Source: Desulfovibrio sp.
Lineage (GTDB): Bacteria > Desulfobacterota > Desulfovibrionia > Desulfovibrionales > Desulfovibrionaceae
Assembly (NCBI GenBank): GCA_028708865.1
Contig: JAQVYA010000016.1
Location: forward strand, 1-32,280
Length of the DNA stretch: 32,280 nucleotides
Direction: 5' to 3'
The translations under genes were made by a program, and so were the position numbers. Positions 16,265 to 22,921 of this stretch are shown here, piece by piece (positions within the stretch are counted from its first letter, which is position 1; the number at the start of each line of letters is the position of its first letter). A model generated the notes under the pieces. The model did no database searches, was not told the origin of the DNA, and saw only the letters and a list, made by a program, of their open reading frames with translations.

Positions 16265-18280
16265 TTATGCCGCGGCCAGACGCGTTTCACGGATGTTTTT
16301 GGCCTTTTGCAGCAGATACACCCCGAAGCAAACCCCGATGCCCGCCAGGTCGGTAAGGCGGTTGGGGTGGTAACACATGAAGGTGCCCACAGCGAACAGC
16401 ATCCACTCGTACCATGTGGTGCGGCGGATCATGTAGCCCATGGTCAGCGAGGAGAAGGCAATGGTGCCGATGATGGCGCTGCCAAAGGCCAGCAGGATCT
16501 CGGAGGTGGTGCCGCAGAGCAGGATGGCCGGTTCATAGGCGAACAGGAAGGGCACCACGTAGAGCAGCTTGGCGAACTTGAAGGCGGTCCAGCCGGTTTT
16601 CCAGGGGTCGGCCCCGGCCACGGCCGCGCCTGCATAGGCGGCCACGCAGACAGGGGGCGTGATGTTCGAGTCCTGGCTGAACCAGTAGACGATCATGTGG
16701 GCGGCGATGAGCCCGTAGGCGATTTGTCCGGGTTCGGCCTGGGGGTAGATGCCCGCCAGGAGGAAGAGCTCGTTCAGGGCGGGCACGGCCAGCACGGCCA
16801 CAATGAGGTAGGAGGCTGTCACCGGGACGCCCATGCCCAGCACCAGCGAGGCCAGCCCGATGAGCAAAATGGCCATGGGCATCTGGAGCATGTCCGGCAC
16901 GCTGGTGGCCAGGGCAATGATGATGTCCGAGAACTTCAGCCCGATGCCGGTTTTGGCGATGGTGCCCACAATGATGCCGATGACGCCCACGGTGGCGCCG
17001 ATGACCAGGGTATTGCGCGCGCCAAGGATTACGGCATCCCAAATCTCCCGGGGACCCATGCGGTATTCCTTGTCCAGCCAGGAGATGACGATGCAGGCTG
17101 CCGTGGCCCAGAACGCGGACGCGCCCGGGGAGTAGCCCCGGAGCATCATAGCCACGATGATGACGAGGGGCAGGGACTTGTACCAGTGCTTCTTGAAGAT
17201 GGTTCCGGCACTGGGAGCGCCTTCTTCCACCAGCCCCCGGAGATTGTGCTTCTTGGCCTCAAAGTGGATCATGGTCATGACCGAGAGGAAGTAGAGCGCG
17301 GCCGGGAAAATGGCCATTTTCATGATCTGCACGTAGGGCGTGTTGGTCAGCTCGGCCATGAGGAAGCCGCCCGCCCCCATGATGGGAGGCATGAACATGC
17401 CGCCGATGGAGGCGGAAGGTTCAATGGCACCGGCCACATGCGGCTTGAATCCCGCCCGTTTCATCAGGGGGATGGTGAAGGCGCCCGTGGATACGGTGTT
17501 GGCAATGGCGGACCCGGAAACCGAGCCGAAAAAGGCCGAGGCCACCACCGAGACCTTGGCTGGCCCGCCCGTGGTGCGCCCGGCCAGGGCCAAAGGCCAG
17601 TCGATGAAGAATTTGCCCACCCCGGATTTTTGCAGGAAGGCCCCGAAGAAAATGAACAGGATCACGTAGGTCACCAGCACGTTGGCCATGATGCCAAAGA
17701 CCCCGTCCAGAGAGACGAACAGGGTGATGCCGATGTCGTGAATGCTCAGCCCGCGGTGGCCCAGGGCTCCGGGGAAGTAGGGCCCGAAATAGCCGTAGAC
17801 CAGGAAGAGAACCCCCGCCAGGGTCATGGACCAGCCCAGCACCCGGCGGCAGACCTCCAGGGAGATGAGCAGTCCCACCAGGCTCACGGCCAGATCAAGC
17901 TCTGTTTCCGCGCCCATGCGGTAGCTCAGGTTCGGGAATTCGATGATCCAGTACCCCACGCATCCGGCCGCCACCAGGGCCAGCAGGATATCCAGCACCG
18001 TGGGACGTTCGCGGTTGGAGCGGGCCATCATGGGGTAGCAGAGAAAGACCATGATGTACGTGATGAGCACGTACACGCCGCGATAGTAGTTGGTCGGGGT
18101 GGATTGCACGCCCGCGTTGAAGTAATAGAATGCGACCATGGCCACGCCCAGGAGGCTGATGAACAGCCCCCAGGGTCCGCGCAATTTGCGTGCGGCCTTG
18201 GAGTCCTTTTCCATTATTTTTTTGAGCTGGGCTTTTTTTTCGGCGCTCAGCCCGTGGTCGTCTTTGGCAGTGTCGGACAT
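16265..18280 (-). CDS. TRAP transporter permease, fused small and large subunits (TAXI type)
   Basis: Inner-membrane part of an ion-driven high-affinity importer, 671 residues. The N-terminal region (about 40-165) holds four helices equivalent to the small DctQ subunit. The rest is the large DctM-type domain, recognised by the [15 protein letters not shown] region, the [20 protein letters not shown] segment (about residues 256-275), [20 protein letters not shown], and the second repeat with [19 protein letters not shown]. Such fusions go with TAXI binding proteins, as here. The N-terminal 35 residues are charged and cytoplasmic. Two ATGs are adjacent (18283, 18280); the second was chosen because GGAGG would sit only 1 base from the first. 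The gene lies 170 bases downstream of the TAXI gene. Confidence 0.93.
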   Translation of the reverse strand: MSDTAKDDHGLSAEKKAQLKKIMEKDSKAARKLRGPWGLFISLLGVAMVAFYYFNAGVQSTPTNYYRGVYVLITYIMVFLCYPMMARSNRERPTVLDILLALVAAGCVGYWIIEFPNLSYRMGAETELDLAVSLVGLLISLEVCRRVLGWSMTLAGVLFLVYGYFGPYFPGALGHRGLSIHDIGITLFVSLDGVFGIMANVLVTYVILFIFFGAFLQKSGVGKFFIDWPLALAGRTTGGPAKVSVVASAFFGSVSGSAIANTVSTGAFTIPLMKRAGFKPHVAGAIEPSASIGGMFMPPIMGAGGFLMAELTNTPYVQIMKMAIFPAALYFLSVMTMIHFEAKKHNLRGLVEEGAPSAGTIFKKHWYKSLPLVIIVAMMLRGYSPGASAFWATAACIVISWLDKEYRMGPREIWDAVILGARNTLVIGATVGVIGIIVGTIAKTGIGLKFSDIIIALATSVPDMLQMPMAILLIGLASLVLGMGVPVTASYLIVAVLAVPALNELFLLAGIYPQAEPGQIAYGLIAAHMIVYWFSQDSNITPPVCVAAYAGAAVAGADPWKTGWTAFKFAKLLYVVPFLFAYEPAILLCGTTSEILLAFGSAIIGTIAFSSLTMGYMIRRTTWYEWMLFAVGTFMCYHPNRLTDLAGIGVCFGVYLLQKAKNIRETRLAAA

Positions 18281-18407
18281 CATCCCTCCAAGGTGGGGAA
18301 ATCAATGCACAGCTATGTCGTTCCGACGCATGGCGTCCGGAACGGGTCCGCAGGGAACGGGGAGGATCGCCCGGCCCGCAGGCCGCGGCGTCGTGGTCCG
18401 ATGCGGG

Positions 18408-18441
18408 GTTCGCCGGACGCCCGCAAAGACGCCCGGCGAAC
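18408..18441 (-). other. Hairpin between TAXI and permease genes
   Basis: GTTCGCCGGACGC (18408-18420) and GACGCCCGGCGAAC (18428-18441) form a stem of about 13-14 bp with two mismatched or G-U positions and a short loop. On the minus strand no T-run follows. It starts 9 bases after the TAXI stop. Such hairpins often protect the upstream message from 3' decay and give more binding protein than permease. Confidence 0.6.
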
Positions 18442-18450
18442 GGGGAACGG

Positions 18451-19491
18451 CTACTTGAGGTCGGCCGGAATGCTCAGACCGTGTTCCTCCCAGAACTTGG
18501 CCGCGCCGGGGTGCAGCGGCACGGAAACGCCGTCGATGCCGCTCTGAACACTCATGTTTTGGGCGGCCTTGTGGGCGGTGACCATGTCCTTGAGCCCCTT
18601 CTCGGAGAAGATGGCGGCCATGGCGTCGCGGACCACGTCGTCGTCGATGTCCGTGTTGGTGCACCAGAGCGCGGAATCCTGGAAGGTCCGCACGGGCTGA
18701 TCCTGACCTTCGTACACGCCGGCCGGGATCTCCACGGGGGTATAGAAGGGGAAGGCATCATAGAAGCCGGACTTCTGCGCATCGGTGTCCAGGTTCAGGA
18801 GCACCACCGGGGTGCGGGTGGCCGCCTCAATGATGGAGGAGTTGGGGTAGCCCACCAGAACCCAGAATGCGTCGATTTTGTTGTCCGAAAAGTCGGCAGC
18901 CGCCTGGGAGTAGCCCAGGTTGCGGGCTTCCATTTTGTCCCAGAGGCCGATGTGCTTGAAGAAACGTTCGGCCGAGAGCGCGGCCCCGGAACCGGGGTTG
19001 CCGATGGCCACGATCTTTCCTTCCAGGTCGTAGGCGGAGTTGATGCCCGCATCCTGGCGGACCACGAGCTGGGCCGGAGCGCCGTACAGGAAGGAAACGG
19101 CGCGAACGTTTTCATAGGTGCTTTCGTCGTTGACGAGCTTGCCCAGGCGGCCCAGGTAGGCGTCGCCGGAATAGACGATGCCGAAATCCACGGAGCCCTT
19201 GTCCAGGGTGCGCAGGTTCTCGGCAGAGCCGCCGGAACCCTTGGGCGAAACGTCCAGATGGTCGTAGGAATGGGAGATGATGCTGGACATCTTGTTGGCA
19301 AAGAAGTTGAAAGTGCCGCCGGTGGGCCCGCCGCCAAAGGCGAGGTACTGTTTTTCCTTGGCGGGTTCGGCCTGCTGGGCTCCGTCATCGCCGGATGCGG
19401 ACTGCTTTTCCTCTCCGCCGCCACAGCCTGCCAGGCCCATCAAAGCCAATGCCAGCGTCAATGCGAGCGCCAGGTGCAGAAAACGTTTCAT
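18451..19491 (-). CDS. TAXI-family TRAP transporter solute-binding lipoprotein
   Basis: Extracytoplasmic receptor that captures the substrate and delivers it to the TRAP permease. The 346-residue protein has a lipoprotein signal (basic MKRF, hydrophobic run, lipobox LAGC at 20-23), then an Ala/Glu/Gln linker. The mature domain begins YLAFGGGPTGGTFNFFANKM, the glycine-rich motif of TAXI proteins. Further family segments are SGGSAENLRTLDKGSVDFGI, GAPAQLVVRQDAGINSAYDL and GKIVAIGNPGSGAALSAERF. The start has AAGGAGG 6 bases upstream. Known TAXI ligands include glutamate and 2-oxoglutarate; the ligand here is not determined. Nearby malic enzyme hints at a dicarboxylate. Confidence 0.94.
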   Translation of the reverse strand: MKRFLHLALALTLALALMGLAGCGGGEEKQSASGDDGAQQAEPAKEKQYLAFGGGPTGGTFNFFANKMSSIISHSYDHLDVSPKGSGGSAENLRTLDKGSVDFGIVYSGDAYLGRLGKLVNDESTYENVRAVSFLYGAPAQLVVRQDAGINSAYDLEGKIVAIGNPGSGAALSAERFFKHIGLWDKMEARNLGYSQAAADFSDNKIDAFWVLVGYPNSSIIEAATRTPVVLLNLDTDAQKSGFYDAFPFYTPVEIPAGVYEGQDQPVRTFQDSALWCTNTDIDDDVVRDAMAAIFSEKGLKDMVTAHKAAQNMSVQSGIDGVSVPLHPGAAKFWEEHGLSIPADLK

Positions 19492-19646
19492 GGAGAACCT
19501 CCTTCCTGTTTCCGGGGTTTTTAATAACGCCCCCGGAAAAGACGTTTTGCAACAGGCTGGGGCCACGCCGCCCGCTCCCGTGCGGACGGGGCCGGGCTCC
19601 GAATATAGGGGAACCCGCCAGCCTATCCGTCCTGAGTAACAAAGGC

Positions 19647-19701
19647 CAGTAAGGAGGGAAACGAGAAGCTTACTGATTCTTGTGTAAGAAAAATACTTAC
19701 A
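19647..19701. promoter_or_regulatory. Two tandem inverted repeats with a shared GTAAG/CTTAC core
   Basis: CAGTAAG (19647-19653) with CTTACTG (19669-19675), then TGTAAG (19683-19688) with CTTACA (19696-19701). All four half-sites share GTAAG or its complement. The cluster lies 156-210 bases upstream of the TAXI start codon, in the gap after cfa, where the TRAP operon promoter is expected. It may be a regulator binding array. Confidence 0.45.
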
Positions 19702-19708
19702 GTGGTAC

Positions 19709-19746
19709 GCCGTGAAGGTGGCGGCGGCTGCCGCCCGCCTCACGGC
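19709..19746 (-). terminator. Hairpin after cfa, possible terminator
   Basis: GCCGTGA (19709-19715) pairs with TCACGGC (19740-19746), and GGCGGC inside pairs with GCCGCC. On the minus strand it lies about 50 bases after the cfa stop. A T-rich stretch (TATTTTTC) comes about 16 bases later rather than directly, so efficiency is doubtful. Confidence 0.4.
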
Positions 19747-19796
19747 ATTCACTTTGAACGGGGTTTCATGTTGAACCGCGTTCGTTCCGAATTTCT

Positions 19797-20915
19797 TCAG
19801 GCCGACCGGCAGTAGGTGGGCTGGGGAGCGCCCTTGGGCGTGAAGACCACCTGCCAGAGCTGGATGTCCCGGGCCCGGAAGCAGCCCGCGCAGGACTGAA
19901 GATAATATTCCCACATGCGCCGGAAGGTTTCGCCGTAGCGTTCCTTGAGTCGCGGCCATGCGGACCGGAAGTTTTCCAGCCAGCAGAGCAGGGTGCGGTC
20001 GTAATGCGGTCCGAGGTTCTGCCAGTCCTCCATCACGAAGTGCGGCTCTGCGGCCCGGGCAAGCAGGGAGGTGCCGGGCAGGTTCCCGTTGGGGAAGATG
20101 TACTGGGTGATCCAGGGGTCGCAGCCCTTTTTGGAGACGTTGGACCCGATGGTTTGGAGCACGAAGACGCCGTCCGGCTTGAGGCAGTGGGCCACGGCGC
20201 GCATGTAGGTGTCGTAGTTGCGGGGTCCCACGTGTTCAAACATGCCTACCGAGACCACGCGGTCGAATTGTTCGTTCAGGTTGCGATAGTCGCATTCGCG
20301 GATTTCCACGGGCAGGCCCTCGCAGAACTGGCGGGCAAAGGTGATCTGCTGGCGGGAGATGTTCACCCCCACAACCTCGCATCCGTAGTTGGCGGCCGCG
20401 AACCGGGCCAGTCCGCCCCAGCCGCAGCCGATGTCCAGCAGCCGCAGGCCGGGCCGGAGTTCGAGTTTTTCGCAGAGCAGCCGCATTTTGGCCTCCTGGG
20501 CCGCATTGAGCTGGTCCGTGGACCGGAAGTCCGCGCAGCTGTACTGCATGTGCGGATCCAGAAAGGCCTGGAACAGATCGTTGCCCAGGTCGTAATGCTT
20601 CAGGGCCACCTGGCGGGAGCGGCGTTTGGTCTGCTGATTGATCAGCAGAGCTGGCAGGGCGCGCAGCAGCAGCTTCCAGCCGCCATGCACGCGGTTCGCC
20701 ACTCCGGAATGCAGTACCCTGTGAATGAATTCGTCCACCCGTTCGCACTCCCACCAGCCCCGCATGTATCCCTCGCCCAAGGCAAGGTTGCGTTTGGCGA
20801 GCACACGGGGAAACAGGCGTTCGTCCCGGACCTGGATATCCCAGGGGCGGGAGCCGTTGACGCGGATGTCGGCTTTGGACAGAAGATCGGTGAGAAAGGA
20901 TTGCGCTGGCGTCAT
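19797..20915 (-). CDS. cfa: Cyclopropane-fatty-acyl-phospholipid synthase
   Basis: Transfers a methylene group from S-adenosylmethionine to double bonds of membrane phospholipid acyl chains, a membrane stress adaptation. The 372-residue protein is close to the E. coli length (382). Visible family features: WDIQVRDERLF near the N-terminus, GEGYMRGWWECERVDEFI (about 48-65), HYDLGNDLFQAFLDPHMQYS (about 107-126), the SAM-binding loop LLDIGCGWGGLA (about 159-170), the catalytic-region VGMFEHVG, and YIFPNGNLP. The frame extends 38 residues further upstream, but MTPAQSFLTD at 20915 has GGAG at the right distance and matches the family start. A small inverted repeat covers this ribosome site. It lies downstream of another methyltransferase gene on the same strand. 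Confidence 0.95.
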   Translation of the reverse strand: MTPAQSFLTDLLSKADIRVNGSRPWDIQVRDERLFPRVLAKRNLALGEGYMRGWWECERVDEFIHRVLHSGVANRVHGGWKLLLRALPALLINQQTKRRSRQVALKHYDLGNDLFQAFLDPHMQYSCADFRSTDQLNAAQEAKMRLLCEKLELRPGLRLLDIGCGWGGLARFAAANYGCEVVGVNISRQQITFARQFCEGLPVEIRECDYRNLNEQFDRVVSVGMFEHVGPRNYDTYMRAVAHCLKPDGVFVLQTIGSNVSKKGCDPWITQYIFPNGNLPGTSLLARAAEPHFVMEDWQNLGPHYDRTLLCWLENFRSAWPRLKERYGETFRRMWEYYLQSCAGCFRARDIQLWQVVFTPKGAPQPTYCRSA

Positions 20916-20959
20916 GACACTCCACCCGGTTTGGCGCCCGGCAGTGTCTGCGTGAAGCC

Positions 20960-21004
20960 GGGAGTCCTTCTGGCGCGGCACCGGCGCCGCGGCCCGAGAC
21001 TCCC
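20960..21004. other. Inverted repeat between methyltransferase gene and cfa
   Basis: GGGAGTC (20960-20966) with GACTCCC (20998-21004), enclosing CGCGGC (20974-20979) with GCCGCG (20986-20991). A second pair, GACACT (20916-20921) and AGTGTC (20943-20948), sits at the cfa ribosome site. No T-run follows on the minus strand. Confidence 0.4.
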
Positions 21005-21106
21005 TTGCGCTGGCGGGCGCGTTGAGCAAATGTCTTTGCCATACCGCGTCGCCCCGCGCTCATCAACCCCGCTCCAAAAAAATGGACAGGGCGTTTTTTT
21101 CTCGGA

Positions 21107-22003
21107 TTACAGCGGCTTTTGCATCACAAACACGGTCTGAGTGGGGCTGATGCCGGTTTGCCCCGTGATCATGGGGGAGCCCGGCAACATCACGCCCAAA
21201 CAGCCGCAGGCCCGGCAAATGTGCTGGAACGCCTTGGCGGAAAGGAAGGTGCAGTGGGAGAGGCAGCGCAGATACCACCAGTCGCGCAGGTCTTCTCGGA
21301 CCTGGTCCACCCAGCCGGTGGTGCCGATGACCAGTCCGCCGGGCCGTACCGTGGCTGCGATGCGCTGCATCATTTCCACGGGATTGGGAAAATGTTCGAA
21401 TACTTCGGTAAGCGTGACCAGGTGCACCGACTCCGGGTGAATCTGGTCAAAGGGGCGGAAGCGGCGCAACATTTCGGGCAGAAGCTCCGGGTTGAAGATG
21501 TCGGCCTCATACCGCTTGGCGGTTTCCGGGAACTGCATGGTGAGATCCGATGCATAGGCGTTCATCTGGTGCCCCAGCATCATGTTGAAGCTCAGCCCCG
21601 CGCCGCAACCGAAGATGAGAATCCGTGAGGTCAGGGGCAGCTTGAACATCTGCATCAGGTTGAAGGTCATCAGGGTCTCGCGTACGGCCCGGTTGATGAC
21701 CTGGTCCTTGGGGTTGTTCACCCCGGGCAGCTTGGTCTGATCCTCTTCCTCGGGGGTGAGGTGGTCGAACCCGGTATGAAAGAGCAGCCCGCACCGCGAG
21801 CAGCGGTAATAGGGGCGCTCATAGCCTTCCGGCTTGAACGGAGCTTCCAGGAGCCGCTGGCGCTTTCCAGCGCGGTGAAAGACAAGGGCGGCATGAGAGC
21901 CGCACACCTTGCAGGGCACTGCGTGCCCCTGGGAGTCGGGGGCGGCTGCGGCGTGGAGGGAAGGTTCTGCCTGCGCTGTGGAAGCGGCCAGGGAAGTGGA
22001 CAT
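21107..22003 (-). CDS. Class I SAM-dependent methyltransferase with N-terminal zinc ribbon
   Basis: Predicted cytoplasmic methyltransferase of 298 residues; substrate unknown. Residues 31-34 (CKVC) and about 69-72 (CSRC, within YYRCSRCGLLF) form a two-knuckle zinc ribbon. The catalytic domain follows with the SAM loop ILIFGCGAGLSFNMML near residue 130, the acidic strand end ASDL, and the VTLTEVFEHFPNPVEMM motif seen in Methyltransf_23 proteins. The SAM loop has Phe where most members have Asp or Glu before GCG. This layout resembles sugar- or small-molecule-modifying enzymes often found near polysaccharide genes, but no such genes are here. The start has AAAGGAG 7 bases upstream. It lies 191 bases before cfa, so cotranscription is possible but unproven. 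Confidence 0.78.
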   Translation of the reverse strand: MSTSLAASTAQAEPSLHAAAAPDSQGHAVPCKVCGSHAALVFHRAGKRQRLLEAPFKPEGYERPYYRCSRCGLLFHTGFDHLTPEEEDQTKLPGVNNPKDQVINRAVRETLMTFNLMQMFKLPLTSRILIFGCGAGLSFNMMLGHQMNAYASDLTMQFPETAKRYEADIFNPELLPEMLRRFRPFDQIHPESVHLVTLTEVFEHFPNPVEMMQRIAATVRPGGLVIGTTGWVDQVREDLRDWWYLRCLSHCTFLSAKAFQHICRACGCLGVMLPGSPMITGQTGISPTQTVFVMQKPL

Positions 22004-22282
22004 GCGAATGCTCCTTTGGGAAGGCGTTACCGATGTCCGATCAAAAGCAAAAAGCGTTCCGGGAAAATTGACAGAACGATAAGGTCTTGTGAAAAAATAT
22101 TTTTTGGAACAGCAAGTCGGGAAGCTGGTGATTCGTTGCCGGGTGGCGGGGCCGGGCCGCGTTTGTGGCGGTGTTTTTTTGACGCGCCCGGGCCCGTCGG
22201 GCTATCCGGCGTGGTCCACTCAACTGGTGATCTGCTCAACGGGCCTGAACGGGCTAGTCGGCTCAACCAGGTTGGCGAAGGA

Positions 22283-22921
22283 TCAGACCTCTACCAGCCC
22301 GTGCTGGATGGCAAACCGGGAAAGCTCGGCATTGTTGCGCAGCCCCAGCTTTTTGAGCAGGCGGAAGCGGTAGGTGTCCACGGTCTTGACGCTCAGGGAG
22401 TAGGCCTCGGCGATTTCGCGATTGGTCCGGCCCAGGGCCAGGGCCCGCAGCACCTGGATTTCCCGCTGGGAAAGGGATTCCAGCCGGGAGCGGTGGTCTC
22501 CGCCCCGGGCCATGCGCAGGGCCAGCAGTTCCGCCACTTCCGGCCCCAGGTAGCGCCCCCCGGTCATGACTTTGCGGATGGCGCCCACCAGTTCTTCGGG
22601 GGCGGAACGTTTGGTCAGGTAGCCCCGGGCCCCTGCGGAAAGGGAGCGCACCACATATTGCTCCTCCTCATGCATGGTCAGCACCAGGATGGGCATGTCG
22701 GGCAGGTCTTCCTGAAGTTTGGCAATGACCTCCAGTCCGTCCAGGCCCGGCATGGAAATATCCACCACGGCCACGTCGGGCCGGACTTCCATGGCCTTGG
22801 TCAGGGTTTCCGGTCCGTCGCTGGCCTCGCAGACCACACGCATGTCCTCGTCGTCGTCAATAATGCGGCGCAGGCCGCCGCGCACGATGGAATGATCGTC
22901 CGCCAGCAGAACGCGAATCAT
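22283..22921 (-). CDS. NarL/FixJ-type response regulator
   Basis: Transcription factor of 212 residues controlled by phosphorylation. The receiver domain (1-120) has the acidic pair Asp8-Asp9, the phosphorylation site Asp54 (VVDISMPGLDG), a Thr in ILVLTMHEE and the conserved Lys of GYLTKRSA. A LuxR-type helix-turn-helix covers about 145-205 (LSQREIQVLRALALGRTNRE, then SLSVKTVDTYRFRLLKKLGL). The ATG overlaps the stop of the upstream kinase gene as ATGA, so the two are translated together and are almost surely cognate partners. GAGGAA lies 7 bases before the start. The target genes cannot be read from the window. Confidence 0.96.
   Translation of the reverse strand: MIRVLLADDHSIVRGGLRRIIDDDEDMRVVCEASDGPETLTKAMEVRPDVAVVDISMPGLDGLEVIAKLQEDLPDMPILVLTMHEEEQYVVRSLSAGARGYLTKRSAPEELVGAIRKVMTGGRYLGPEVAELLALRMARGGDHRSRLESLSQREIQVLRALALGRTNREIAEAYSLSVKTVDTYRFRLLKKLGLRNNAELSRFAIQHGLVEV

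Noticed and set aside
16148-18547. 799-residue plus-strand open frame opposite the TRAP permease
   Set aside because: It is a His/Gly/Gln-rich antisense frame produced by GC-rich codon usage of the real minus-strand gene.
22158-22180. Plus-strand hairpin plus T-run between the methyltransferase and regulator genes
   Set aside because: The stem is only about 4 bp and no plus-strand gene precedes it.
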